Below, piece after piece: positions 12,690-26,399 of a stretch of 64,000 nt of DNA. Origin of the DNA: Nautilus pompilius (taxonomy: Eukaryota > Mollusca > Cephalopoda > Nautilida > Nautilidae). The notes beneath the pieces were generated by a model. The model was given only the letters and a program-made list of their open reading frames with translations, was not told the DNA's origin and did not search any database. The stretch spans positions 144,501-208,500 of the forward strand of contig JACATO010001438.1 of NCBI GenBank assembly GCA_018389105.1, in the 5' to 3' direction. The position numbers and the translations under genes were made by a program. Each line of letters opens with the position of its first letter. Position 1 is the stretch's first letter.

Positions 12690-13190
12690 GACAAATTTGG
12701 TGTAACCAAATTTTATTCAAGATAGCACCAGTTACTCAGATGAAAGTAACAGTATTGATAGTCTTTGTCTTGATTTATATAAAGCATTTGATATGGTCCC
12801 ACATAGATGCTTACAGAAATGTAAAAGCTTTGGCATATGTGGTAACTTTTTTCACTGTGGATTAAGAATTACTTGCATGTACCTTCTATAGCAAGTCCAA
12901 ATTATCATCTGAAATTTTGAATATCACCAATGGGTTACCTCAGGGTTTTAAAAAAAAATGTATAGTTGATAAAGTGATAGCAAAAGTTTGCAGTCTAATT
13001 TAAAATGATCAGTGTATTGGTCTAATATCTGGAAAATGCAGTTTAATGTTTTCAAGTGTAAATGTCTTAGTCTGTGGCAGATTGAAATTTGCTACTCATG
13101 TAAACTAGATTGCTAGAAGAAAAGAATTTAGGAGTAATAATAGATAGCACCTTAAAAAGTTGAGAGCATGTCTTAAAGCCTGTAGGATCT
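12690..13190 (+). pseudogene. Non-LTR retrotransposon reverse transcriptase fragment
   Basis: Frames on the + strand give SLCLDLYKAFDMVPHRCLQK and SFGICG (near 12760-12840), then WIKNYLHVPS, then NGLPQG (the VPQGS motif, near 12931), then WSNIWKMQFNVFKCKCL (near 13020-13070) and GVIIDSTLKS-EHVL (near 13132-13175). This order matches the thumb and palm region of Jockey/CR1/L2-type reverse transcriptases (LDF.KAFD.VPH ... PQGS ... WQMKFN..KC ... LGV..D..L). The YXDD block is not recognisable and several stops are present. The clade was not determined. Confidence 0.78.
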
Positions 13191-15176
13191 CAGTTTTGAG
13201 ATCTTTATTAGATGCATTACAATATACTGACTGTCAGGAATATTTTCAGTGAGCAATAACTTATTGGGAACTAAACACTTTGCACTGACATAATAAACTC
13301 AGATTTGATCATCTCTTTTCTGATTTATATTTATAGCTGTCTTAAAAATTCTATTAAATTAGTTTTTTTATTATAGTTTCACCATGTTTAAAATTGGACC
13401 TATGTAATTTTGATAGTATGAGACAACGTCATTCTGATTATAGTTGCAAACCTTGACCATTTAAATTTCCAATTTTTCTGATTCTTTACGACTTGCCTAG
13501 ATAAAATGCTCTTGATTTAGCAAAGTATTAACCATTTATTGCTTACAGATCCTTGTAATAAAAATAAAAAAAATTTTTTTTTTCCAAGTTGGGTTTCAAA
13601 ACCTAATACCTATCTCATTGCTGTGATTATTTAAATAGATGCATGAACTAGATTCATTAGTATCTTAAACATTGGCAAGAGCCCTGAGGTTATCAAACCT
13701 AGTATCTAATAAGTTTTCTACACTTCAACCATCTCCCCAGACTTTGTCCCTTATGTTATTTACCCATTGTATGCACTGCATTTAATAAGAGTTGTTTTTT
13801 TTTTTTGATAAGTTTGCCTACACACACCCTTATAGAATATCCCACCAATGAAAACTTCCAAGGTGAGTATATAACTCAGTATTAGATGAATACAACTAGC
13901 AAAAGTGTTTTGTTTCATCTAGATCCTCTAATTCATCAACATAATTCTTTTCTTTTCATCCACTTCTAGTGGAGAAAATCTATTGGAATTCTCAAAGGTG
14001 ATGATGACTAGATAACAGCTGCAACTAAAAATTCAAGCAATTGTTGTTGCACTGTGTTTAATAGTATAACTTAATTAACCCATGGTAAATTAGAATATTC
14101 CAGTTTATTTTTTCTTAGTTTTACCATTTCTGGCTGACTGCCTTATTGAGGTAATCCCATGTGTTATTTTCTGAATTTTTTTTCTGCATTCTTGACTGAA
14201 CCAAGTAGCATTGAAGTTTATTATAGGTCATACAATGGGATTAATCAAATCCCTGTTATCATTTTAATCCTTATTAATGGTTTCATGTATGTAGCATAAC
14301 ATGTTGACATTCAAGTTATTTTATGAGGTTGGTAACAAATATTAATTGTAGCTATTGAATAAATTAGTAAAAAGTTGCTAATATAAACCTTTAAAATTTT
14401 TTCTTTGGCTATTTAACAAAAGTGCATTACTATTGTGCTGTGCTACAAGAGTTTAATACCTTGGACCTCCAGAAACTCTGCACGTTCATCTTGGTCATTA
14501 ATATAAATACAACACACAATCAAAATTGAGCTAGAGAAACAACTAATATGGTTTTGTGGCTGACTAATTAGATATTTATTGACATTTGAGTACCAGAATA
14601 GCATCATTGTGATCTTAATGCACTACTTGCACTGACTGACATTGCCTAGCACTAGTGACAATCAATATTTTATTTTCCCCTTTTCAAGCCTGATATAAAA
14701 AACAGTCAAGTTAGTTGTTTTTGTGTTGGTTTATTTTTTTGTCTTTGTTATCTGAAAGTTCATGAGTGAAATAATCTTTTGATCTTACAAAAGATAGTGC
14801 TGGCAAAATTAGGTTGTAAAATTGAGCTGCTGTGACGATCCAGGCACAATTTACACCTGGCTAGGTCTGATTTTCTTGCTGTAGTTTATTTTATTGATTG
14901 TTAGTATAATCTTATAATAATTACCAAAATAAATTGCTTAAATTTTTTCTTTACATTTAGTGCAACTTCACAAATAAAGGAAGTTGGTATGAATTGTAAT
15001 TTTTTAAAACTGTTAGCTTTGTTACCGCTGATAGCCATGACATGAAGTGTTTCTTATACAAAGTCTTGGCTATAGTCCTGGTACTTACAACCCTACCTGA
15101 TGGCAGACCTCTAAATGTCAGTAGCTGTATCATTTCAAAAAAAAACATTCATTAGCTACCTTTACCAACAGTTAAG
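13191..15176 (+). other. Intron sequence, nothing recognised
   Basis: AT-rich sequence without recognisable elements. Short open frames here show no family similarity. Confidence 0.5.
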
Positions 15177-15415
15177 GGTGGCCAGTATGCCATGGTTGAG
15201 AGCCAGAGTTCAAATTCTGGTCAAGACCAGCTCTGTTTGGCATACCTCCACAGCATAATTTTTTCCTCCTTTTGAGCAGCTGGCCACATGGGTTTTCTCT
15301 GGGCACTCTGGTTTTCTCCCACATCTACAAATGAAGGGTTCTAGTATGGTTTTCAAGTAGATGTGGTAGTGGTTCTGCAGGTGCTCCTTGACCACTGCTC
15401 AAAAGTTCCCAACAT
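15177..15415 (+). repeat. Possible tRNA-derived SINE
   Basis: A promoter-like head has an A-box-like tggccagtatg at 15179 and a B-box-like agttcaaattc near 15207, inside a small palindrome (ccagagttcaaattctgg). It is followed by a body with the internal near-repeat ttttctctgggcactctggttttctccc (split about 15292 and 15311). The block is markedly less AT-rich than the flanks and ends near 15415. A-to-B spacing is shorter than in a tRNA, so this is a tentative call. Confidence 0.4.
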
Positions 15416-17823
15416 ACCTAGGTAACTTGCTTGATTACCAAGGCTAATACTACACATATCTTTTAGTTTACTGGGAAATATCCTTAGACTTCAAAAGTCA
15501 GGACTGGTTTGTCAAGTAGATGACAATTGACTGTTATACGGAGAATCATAAAAGATTTTGTCCATTGCTTTCAAAATTTTGGTTGTCTTTGGTTCCAGGA
15601 ATAAATGGATTTCTGAAAACATTTAAAACAGGACAATTAAACTTAGCTTATAAAAGTTTTGTTTATTTTGCACCACCAGTCTCCAAAGCCACTTTAATTT
15701 AGAGATGTAGATGTTGTATAGCTGTGAGAATGAAAAATACAATGTCTGCCCAAAGTTGTTCTGAAATTTCTCAAAGATCTTGGCCCAGTAGCATCACTTA
15801 TGTAAGTGTTGCTAAAGATGACATGTTGCACCTAAAATAAGTATGCACATGCTGGAAATAATTTAAGAAAAGGCAACCAGTGTAAAGATATTTTTAATTT
15901 GAATTATAACACTTTATACTGTTCTTGTCTTTATCATCATTGACACTTCTTGGTAAATAAGATGCATCAATTCTTGTTAACTCACTGAGTGTCTCTAGTT
16001 TTTAATGTGTGTATGTTTTTTGGTTTTTATATTTTCATTTAAGAAATAATTTTTTAGTGTTGATAGGTTTTAAGACAAATTAGTTTTGTTTTTAACATTG
16101 ATTAATCCCAGTCAGCTGCCATGGTTAACTTTGGAGTATAACGAAGTCCTAATCTTATTTCTATCCCCATTTGAACATTTTAAGGTTAATTTGTTTTTAT
16201 TTGTATTTTTGTTGTTTTTACATATTTGTTGTATGGCCACCTGTTCACTTTTCATTAGATTACAGGTCTTGTTTGTTTTTAATTATTTTCTTCCAGATCT
16301 TAAAAGTAAAAGATTTCTAGGAAACAATACATATGGCTTTTGAGCTACATCTGACAAGATTTCTATCCTTTTGCTAAATGTGAAAATACTTGATAGAGCC
16401 AAAGACTTTATGGCAAATTTTCTAATATTTATTGGAAAATGGTCAATGAGATCTTGAAAGATGAGCTGTTGTAATGCATTATTTCTGATGCTGGGTGTAA
16501 ATAAAAGGGCTGACAATTTTTTTGAAATAGTTGCACAAAAAAGCAATTTTCCAGACATCCCAAGGGTTTCACAGAGGTTTCCTATATACCATATAATTTA
16601 TCTTGGTCAGCAGCATGATGCTGGCATGATCTTGAGACTGGAAATCTTGTTAGCTGCAGAATAACTTTGAACAACCTGTTTCTGAAAGCATATTTATATT
16701 TTTTCACAATTTATTTGCTTGAGAAAATTTTACTAACTTAAAATGATTATAGAGAAGGGTGCTGTCATAAAGATTTTAAATTTTATCATTGTGTGAGCTC
16801 CCTGCATTTCTCTTGAAATTTTTACATAATTTTGTATGGTTCTGGTCAGTTTACTTTTGTCATTTGTTGACTTGTATGCTTCATAATTATTTTCCTATAT
16901 CTATCTAGAGGAGAGAGTTTTTTTTTTTTAATGACACACTACCTAGTTTGATGGATTGTCTGTTTTAGGGAGACTTAATGGAAGTTGACAAAATCAAGGA
17001 AAGAAACATCGCAGACACCACGTTTTGGTAATAGATTCAGATAGATTTTTCCCAGTAAAATCGTTCAAGTTAGACTTTTCACTGATTTGAAGGAAAACTT
17101 GGGGTTCTATATAGGTTATAAATGATTGACTTGGAGAAAAGGTTGTTGTTTTCTTTTTCTGTATTCTTGTTTATAAGTAAACCTTTTAAATTTGTTCAAT
17201 GTAAGAACAAGCTTTCATAAAAATGCATAGTTGTTGATAATTTCTTCCACCTCTTCCAAAAAAGAGCATCTTGTCTAGCATTCTGTTAAAATTATTTGAA
17301 GGATCAACAATTCTGACCATGAATCTAGTGCTTATCGCCCTATCTGAAATTGCTTGTGGATTCAGCAACTCTCTCTTTCCAAAAGGAGATACACACATCT
17401 AAACACACTTTGCCCACACCCAAAGCTCTTGCTAGTACCTAATGTTTGTGAAGCATTAAGCAGACAGGGATTGAGGGAATCTGTGCATCCTGCCAAATAG
17501 TGATAAAAGGAAAATAGAAAATATTGACCTATCCAGTGGAAATTTTTGTTCACCAGATTGATGTGGCAAACAGTATAATTTTAATTGTTTGAGCAAGGTG
17601 TGCTTTTTTTTTTGCATGTGGTTGGAAAAAATGTGATTATTTTAAAATTACATTTTTCCCCCTTTTCAGAAAGAGACTAATTTGAAATTAAAAAAATAAA
17701 CAAACAAATGTTAATTTTGTCTATTGATTATTTTTTTTCCAGATATAAATTGCTATTTAAGATTATCTTTTGATCTTTATGAAATGTATTATAATATGTG
17801 GTGACTGTTCTTTCTCTTTACAG
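15416..17823 (+). other. Remainder of intron before PYIEEI exon
   Basis: AT-rich intron ending in the tctttacag acceptor. Several frames of 60-90 codons on both strands have low-complexity or hydrophobic content and no recognised family. Confidence 0.5.
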
Positions 17824-17885
17824 CCCTACATAGAAGAAATTAGGAATTCTTTAAAGGGTCATATATTTGACAAGTTTATAGAAAG
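17824..17885 (+). CDS. GRK2: GRK2 exon: PYIEEI segment of RGS-homology domain
   Basis: This 62-base exon encodes PYIEEIRNSLKGHIFDKFIE plus the first two bases of a serine codon completed in the next exon. The acceptor is ctctttacag and the donor is gtaagt. The PYIEEI...F.KFIES pattern is the conserved end of the GRK2/3 RGS-homology domain, just before the RFCQWKN linker. Phase 0 in and phase 2 out agree with both neighbours. Confidence 0.93.
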
Positions 17886-20249
17886 GTAAGTTAACAAAAC
17901 AGAGTAAGGTTAAATTTGAGCCTCTGATCTGGAGAGATCATTATTTGTTATTAAGTATGTCAGCTTCTTAGTTCATGTTTTTTGTTCCTACTGTTTTCTC
18001 ACATTTACTGGCAAGACTTGGAAGTTAAAGATTTAATGTAAACACTACATTCTCTAATTTGTTAGACAAGTGGAAATCTAATTCCTGATTCCTTTTTTTG
18101 AAAATTAATGTATAAAATACTAGAACAATGCTATAATTAGTACTATGGTAACTGTGCTTACATAAAAACTAGAATTCATTTAGGTTTTGAAGTTAAATTT
18201 TAGTAAATCAAAATTTTGTATTACAGATGAGTTCAACCCAAGTCTTTAAAAAAAATTAAATGCAAAATAAAATTTAAGCATGCATGTTTTTTTTGTTTTT
18301 TTTTTGTTTATCTGCCCTGTTAATTCAATTGACTTTTAAAGATGTTTTCAGAAACTAGGGCAATGTGTGAAAATTTTGCAACTAACCACATTTAGGCTTG
18401 TTTAAGCAACTGTAGGATAAAATATCAAAACGAAGCTCCTCAACCCCTAGGAACTAAACTGACACAACTCAATATCCCCTTATATTGATTTGGCCCAGTA
18501 ACAGTGAACTAAATTGCTTCTCCTGAGAATTGACTTTTGTAAAATGTGGACTTGTCAACCACTTGTGTAATTGCATTGAATAAATTTACAGAAATGTTTT
18601 TGAACAGCTTCTATACTTGGATTTCTGAATAAACTCGTTTTGAGCTTAAAATGGTGAATCAGAGTCAGACTTAATCTACAATGAGAGATTAAAAAGCTGA
18701 GGATTTCAGTTAGGTTACTTGTTGCCTCTGTATGGTGATGGGCACTTTGTGGTTATGGGGTCAAGAGGAAACTTTTACTTGTGAGACTGCAGAAGAAAGC
18801 ATGCAAATGGGTAACAACCCTGCCACAACTGTCTGTCATTTCATTAGCTTTTAGGGACAGCTCATTAAATAAACTTATTTAATTATTGCTATCAGCATAA
18901 TTTGTTTGGTGAAAGAGTGGGTAGATAATCTGAGTAGACTGTTTGCTTCCTTTATTCTGAAGCAGGTAAATATTTTAATGGGGATTTTAAAAGTTTTTAA
19001 AATGTATCAGTTTGAACTTCTAAAATTCTTTAAAGCATGTTTCTGGTAGAATTTCTTTAAATAGGCTCTGATAAACTGCCAAAATTGCATGTTCTGGATT
19101 GATGTATTATTCTAAAACTGAAACTGGTTATTTAACTATCTATAAATATCTTTTCTATTGAGCTTTTTAGGAAAATTTAATGAGGCAGAGCTTTGTATGA
19201 GTTCTAACACAATGAAGTTCTTATTGGTGCTTTAAGGATTCATATATTAGACAGCTGGACTTGGATGCATGATAGGTAACCTTTGATAAGAATATCTCTT
19301 ATACAAGATTACTTTGTAATGGAAATGATGGGTAGATTTTTCAAGTCTGTTGTTGTGAATTTTTGGTATACTTTTTATCTGAGTAATTGGATTCCACCAT
19401 TGTCAGAACTAACAATATTTTAGCTTCTCTGTACATAACAAGATGTCAGCCAACACTACTACAAATATTAAACTGATGAAAATTGATAAGCTTAGAATGT
19501 CAGACCTGCAACACAACATTTTTAATTTAAAAAAAAAAAAAAAAAACTGTTGGTACTCTATACCAAGTCAGGAAAAAAAAATGTAATCTTTTCACTGCAA
19601 CTCTAGATTGTGCTGATCCTTTTACTGAGGATCTAGCAATTAATGTTTTTGCTAAACAATTTTAAAATACTTGCATCACATGCAAAACTAAAATGAAGTT
19701 TTTCAAATTTCTCATATTTTGTTTAAAAAATAAAGGATTATGTTTTTGGAAATGTATCTTATATATTAAGATGTTCATGCTAGTTAATAATGTAGTATCT
19801 GCCTGGAATACTGTTTCAAACCAGGCAGGTAATCTGTAGACACTTTTTAAAAAATAGATTAAATAACAAAAGCATTATTGGTTGGCAAAAGGGCTTTACA
19901 CAAGTTTCTGCTGCTTTCACAATTGCTATATCTAGTTTATTCATTTTCTTTATTATTTTTTTTTTGGAAAATCTAGATTTATATAGACATTAGAAATAAT
20001 CACTTGCAATGCAGAGATTAGTAAGTCATCTGAGGCAGTACATGGTGATGTGCAGTGAAGTTGGGAGATCTTGTGGAAGCCAGAAAAACATGGCTGTGTG
20101 AGTAGAGATATCTGATTTAGATGGAGTTACTATGGCAATGGAAATCTTTCTTCAAATGTTAAACTGATTTTTATTATTTTAAACCAAAAATGTTGTTTTT
20201 GTTTAAAATCAGTATATTATTATTATGAAAATCTGTTGTAAAACAGCCA
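17886..20249 (+). other. First part of the 11.8-kb intron
   Basis: AT-rich intronic sequence with poly-A and poly-T tracts (for example near 19530). Nothing else was recognised. Confidence 0.5.
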
Positions 20250-20395
20250 TCATGTCCTTCTGCATTGGGTCACACATAGACCACTATTGACCAATCATTC
20301 AAAAACTCCTTTCAGCAGCAGTTTGTAACCATTTGAATGTGCAATATGAAGTTTCTGGTCTTAAAGATAACCACTGCACCATAGAAGAAACCAAA
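20250..20395 (-). repeat. tRNA-derived SINE remnant
   Basis: On the minus strand the sequence ctatggtgcagtggttatc is an almost canonical A-box context of a tRNA (complement of 20369-20385). The B-box-like cacattcaaatgg follows about 50 bases later (complement of 20329-20341), which is the normal tRNA spacing. The downstream body (toward 20250) is not tRNA-like. It does not look like an intact tRNA because the acceptor stem does not pair, so a SINE head is the better reading. Confidence 0.6.
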
Positions 20396-23300
20396 AACTA
20401 TATACAATTAGTGACTTTTACCTGAATATGTTGAAGCATATGAAATCAGAACATGGCAAAACATACTCAGTAGCTGTCTCTCTAAGCCAGAAATTAAAGA
20501 GTATTCACAATCACAAAATATTGTGATGGGTACAAATATTTTCCACCACTTAATCACATTTTTAATCAATAAGAACTTTAATAAAAAGATTGAAGAATAC
20601 TCGTATATACTGAATTAGAAGTGTAAATAATTATATGTAAGTTTAATACTTTTTGAACATGTCATTTACCAGGCATATGACCTTTGTGGTAGTCAAAATC
20701 ATTGGGAATGATTCCCATATTTTAGGCTTAGAATGCAAGGTAATTTGCACTGAGTTTATAATCACATGCTTTTTTCTGGAAAAAGTTCTATTTTAAGAAA
20801 CTTCTTTAGAATTTAGTTTTGAAAGAAGCTCTTAGAAGGTTGGCCAAAATATTTAAGACTATTAGTCAAAGTGATTTCCTCCTCAGTGACTGTAACCAGT
20901 GTCTGTATTTTCTCTCTATTACATTACTATGGCTTCCCAATGTTAGTTTAATTGTAGCTGTTGTTAGCCAACCATCATTCTGCTTGTACTGATCTATTAA
21001 AAGCAAGTTGATTTCAGTTATCTCATCATCCTCTAGTTTAAGTTTCTGCTGTTAGCTTGCTTTGTCTGAAAGTACAAGGAATCTCCTCTTAATGATCTGT
21101 CAGCCAGGAAGTCTCATTTAATTTGTTTCTATATATCTGAACAAGAAAGTTTAATACTTAAGTAATTTGTTTTGTTGACTTTAGCATTAAAATAGAAACA
21201 TTTATTTGATGTGATTTCTTTATGCTTTTTGTTCCTTATATTAATTTTTTTCACTGTTGTTACAAAACAAATATGATCTTAACTCTCTCTCAAAAAAGTT
21301 CAAGCTATGGGTTTTAATATAATACACATAAAAACATTTTTTCTAAAATTGAACAGTGTAAAGCTAGCATAAAATAAGCTCACAGAATATCTAGTAACCG
21401 TCATAATAAGGGTCAATCCATTGTGCTCTGATTTTTAAAGCTGAGTGTCTAATATGAAAATGTTGGGGAGGGAAGATTCCAATTTTTTTGTTGGATTTTT
21501 TAAAAAAAATTTTTAAGTGTACACAGCATTGTATGCAAGTTATGAAATGATGTTATTACTATAAAATCAATATAAAATTGTTTTATTAATTATATACTTA
21601 GTTAAGTTTTGTGCATTCAGGGACTGATCAGTTCTAGTAAAATTTTTTTTTAACTTTCTCAGATTCAGCTGGAGGCAAACTCAGTGTGCACTCTCAAATG
21701 CCTGATGCTGACATCTGAGATTCTTTACCAATAAAGCAAGCAAACCAGCTTTTATCTCACTATGACTTTGTTTTCATTGATTCCCTGCACATTTATTCCA
21801 AACAATGCACTGTCCTGATGTTTTTGGTAATAGGGCATGTTGCACAAACTTTAAAACTTTACTAAAAACTGAAATTGTTTTCATGTGCATTGCATTAACT
21901 AGGGTTTCTCTTGGTTTGCTGGTGACTAGGTTGTAATTATTTAAATTAAAAAATAAAACTTGTTTTAATTGCTGAGAAAATTTCTAAATTTTGGGATTTA
22001 TCTTTCTGAAAAAATGTTAGTCAGAAAAACATGACTGGATATGATCAACTGTCACAAATATGTTAGCAAATGTTTTTAGTTTGAGAATAAGAAACTACAT
22101 AGTATAGATGGCACAGATCTTAATGAAAATCCCAATTTTTAAAAATTTTTGTTTATTTAGTGAGAATCTGGTTAGGCTAGCAAGATGTCCATGGAGAGTG
22201 CCACCTTAACTAAAGAACTGATGGGGGACTCACTCTGGAAGAGGCATTTGAAAGATACTCTGCTGTGTTGGTTTATCATAACTCTTTTGTTAAGGGCTTC
22301 ATCTTGCTTTCTGATTATGGCAGCCAGCTAGGCCCATGTCTAGATAGTAATTTGGAGATAATTCTCAAAGCACTTGAAACCAGCAAATGTTTGCCTACTT
22401 GATTAAAGGGAGGTTAGATTGAGAATTTTCTTACAATTGTAGGAGGATGTAATACATTGATGGAAGCAATGTTACTTATAGGGAAGACAAGTCTACTCTC
22501 AAGTGTTGTTTGTGCAGAATTTTTCTTTTTTTTTTTCAAAAATAGATAAGGATTTTGAAGAAAACTTTCCAGATAAGAAAAAGATAAATTCGCAAACCTA
22601 TAAAATTCCATTTATTTTCCTTTATAATGTTAAAGTAAACACAAAAGCTGCTCAAAGAAAAGAAGAAAGTTGGATGAAATAAAATGTTGCTCACAGGTAC
22701 ATTTAATAGTTAGCAACTTTTATTATTATGAAACAACTTTTGAGTTGATAGAATATTAAAAGTAATTGTGAGTGTTTAGTCTTGTCATGCACTTTCCAAA
22801 CTGATTTCAACTGGATGCCCAGGAACAAAAGGTGAAGAGAAGGAACACCATTTCTGGATAATGTAGAAGCTTTTAATCACCAGTTTGAAATTTTGTGGTT
22901 TGTTTGTTTTTTGCATTTACTACTAGAAGTTGGAAGAAAGCTGTTCTTTAATACAATGTGATATTCACAATAGTGATTCTTAAACCTTGTAGGAAAACCT
23001 GTAAAATTTTTAGGTTATCAGAAGATTCAGCATGAATCGTTTGTATAGCAGCATACTGTTTGGAAATTAATGGCTAAAGAAGGTAAAGGTCCCATAAATT
23101 AATATTTCAATATAAACAGGAATATATCTGTAATATGTATATGCATTGTAATTTGTGGGACTTATTTCCTTTATCTTTTTTTTTTATATATATATATTTT
23201 TTTATTCAGCCTCTTCTATAGTGCTGGATATTCCTTACTTATTTTTACTGATAGTTCAAGAATAATTAAATGAAAATTCAACCTGGGAGGATATTCATTA

Positions 23301-26300
23301 CTAATACAGTCTTTACTTTTAATTAAGTAGACTACTTTTCTCAGAAACACTTCAGTGTAAGTGGACTTGAAATGAAATGTTCTTTTTAAATGTGAAAAGG
23401 ATTTTATTACCATCACATTAGAACTTTAAGGTGCAATCGTAACTGGGCTTGTAATCCGTGTTTGATATGAATAAGAGCTTGTTTATGTGGCTATGCTGCT
23501 TATCCATTTTTTACCTCAGAAATTTAGAATTTCTCATGTCTGCCAAACTTTTCATGACAGTTGACATGATGGTATGAATGTGTCTTGGAATTTACTTGTC
23601 ATATTAAAGCCTAAGTTGTAAATAAAAACTAATTTGATAATCAGTTTCAAATTATTATACAGCAAAAAATTATCAGGAGGAAGATTATTTACCTTCAAAT
23701 TTAGTGAATTTAATTTTTAACAATTAGAAAATACAGCTACTTAATTCTATTCAAGGAGCAGAAACAAAAATATAATTTAAAATGTAACAATTTAGAGACA
23801 ACAAATAGATATAGCTATATAGATGTATCAAGTAAATCAAGCCATAAATTAAACTCAGTATATTTGATGATTTCACTATCTAACAGGGGAAAAGGAGAAA
23901 AAAAATTGGCAGATGGAAAAATTAATCATTGGTTTGTCCATGAAATGGAAAAGACTATATCTTAACTTGCCTGGTGTACGTAGTTAACTGTGTTCTGGCT
24001 ATCCTGGATGGATGAGCAGATAACATCTCTGCATTGCTTCTCCACAGACAAGGTTAATCAATCTGCCTGAATGCCCAATCAATTAAGCTAAGAAATATTG
24101 ATCTATTAATATTAAAGCTGGTTGTGAGATGAGGTACCAAACAAAATAAGTGGCATCTGGATTTTGTTTGTAGCTCTTTGTTGTATGACTTGATATTGCT
24201 GTGGGCTTCATGAATAGTGCCCTGATTAAAACAACTTTAGGTCTGTCAAATCAATCAGAGCCATTGGTTACAAAGTACCCACACTTTCAAGTTGACAGAC
24301 AGATTGAGTCTACAGATGTGATAAACAACAATCTTATTATGCCTCAGAAACCTTTTGACATTGGATGCGATGTCTTTCCACTGTACCAGAAGATGCATTC
24401 AGAGTTCCTCAACTTTTTTTTTTTTTTTTTTTTGTCAGCTACTGGTGACACAAAAATACTTCATCTTGGAAGGACCTGGCCTCCCACCAAGTACTATTTC
24501 AACCAAGAGTAATGCCTAGATGTCTTGTTGCTGCCAAGGCACAGTACTTCCAACACCAGAAAATATATTCAAAGGTGCATTAGCTTAACATTATTTTTAA
24601 CCTTTATAGCTTTGATCCCTCAGTTTGACCCACTCAGTAATTTTTAATATGTTAACTCTTTTCAAAGTAGAAAATTCTGGAGATTTTTAAGGATTTTTTC
24701 CCATTTTTTTCCCATGTATAGAAATGGCCACTTCAACATCTTTAGTCGATGGTGAAGTAATTTTTCAACAAGATGTTAATTCTGGATTGTCGAATGTGTG
24801 ATTGTAGTACATTTTTTTGGCAGATGTGATACAGGCAAAAATTGTTGGGATTATTTAGATGATTAAGAAAAAAAAAGATCTGGTTGAGTTGGATTAAAAG
24901 AGATTGCCACCAAAGGCAGAATAGGTTTTGGCAAAGCTTTAAGAGCAGGGTAGATTGCTTTCAAATGCTACGTTAGCTAGAGAATTAAAAGTATCGCTAA
25001 GAATATACTTGGTAAGAATGGGCTTCAAAGTACACATTCAAGCTAAAACAAAAGACTCTGCCAAACAGAGATAAGATATTTTAATTTTGTATAAAATACT
25101 GAAATTGGCAAGTAGATTGAAGCAAGGTGGTGGTTGTAAATGAAAGTTCACTTGCAATTTCTTAACTTTGATTTTAAAAAATAAATTTAAAAAAAATGAA
25201 AGATTTAAATCAAATTGTATTTTAAGCAAACCAGAAGCATCTAGCATAGCTTGCCTTTCTTTAGTGGTAAAGGTACTTCCCTTTTCATATGTATTCATTG
25301 ATGACAATCTTAAGTATTTCTTTTAAAAACAGATTTTTTAGACTGATAAATGATTCTTTTAGTAATTTTTGGTTTTTAAAAGATAAGGCGGCATGTCAAT
25401 TAAACAGTCTTCTCTCTTTGTTTAAGAACAATAAAATTGGTTTAAAGATTGGCTTGGGAATTCTGATTTAAATCCAGTAAAGAACAGAACATGGCTCGTG
25501 ATTGGACAATATGCTGCAAAAAAAAAAAAAAACTATCCAATGAATAGTCATTGAGAGAGAGAGAGTGTGTGTGTGCATTATTTTTTTTTAAAAAATTTGA
25601 AATGCTTGGTTGAAAGAAAGCAGTCATTAAAAAACAAGTTATTGGTCAAAATATATTTTTAAAAAAAGATATTAAATTGTAGTTGTAACATCATTTAGAT
25701 TTAAACTTCTTTTCTTTTTGTTAAAGGTATATGGATTTACCAAGTATTTGTTTTGGTTTTGAGAAAATATAAACATTGAAAGTTACTAACTGGGCCAAAA
25801 GTGATTGGTTTTAAAACTAGATGATTGGGTTGAATTATGACAGTATTTTACAATTTTAGAAGTTGGTCATTAATAGTTTTTTACCTTAGATAAACTTCAA
25901 CATGAGCAGGTGCATGTACATTTAGCATAGCTTGAATTACACTCTTGAGATAACAGCTAAGAAATTGGTTGTGTTCCATCTGAAAATGCAAGTAAAAAAA
26001 ATTCTTATTTGGCAGAGTAACTGTTCGATACATGGTGATTTCAAGATTTCCACGGCATCATAATTGTAAATGACAACTATTAAATAAACAGGCTTATGAA
26101 CTTGAAGGTGATCTAGAAAATAAGGGCAGTGTTTGCATCAGTGCTTTTTACTTAAAGTGGAAAATGCTCTGCTGCCAAGTGAAAATTGATATAGAAATAC
26201 TTAACACTTTCCAGTTCATGTGTTGTGCACTTGTAGTTCTAATGAACAAGTAAGCATGTCAGTGTTAACCTGTGATCTGTAATTAGTTTTCTGAGGGCCA

Positions 26301-26399
26301 GTGTTCTGCTGACTCCAAAATTGTCCAATGATTTTCAAAGAAAAGTGTATATGGGTGGACAGGTTTTAAAATGACAAAAATCCAGTAGCACCATCAATG
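20396..26399 (+). other. Middle of the 11.8-kb intron
   Basis: AT-rich. It contains a TA repeat at about 23186-23197, a GA run passing into a GT run at about 25552-25575, and long T tracts. A + strand frame of about 75 codons near 24190-24410 has ordinary amino-acid composition but no family I recognise; it may be a remnant of a mobile element. Confidence 0.5.
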
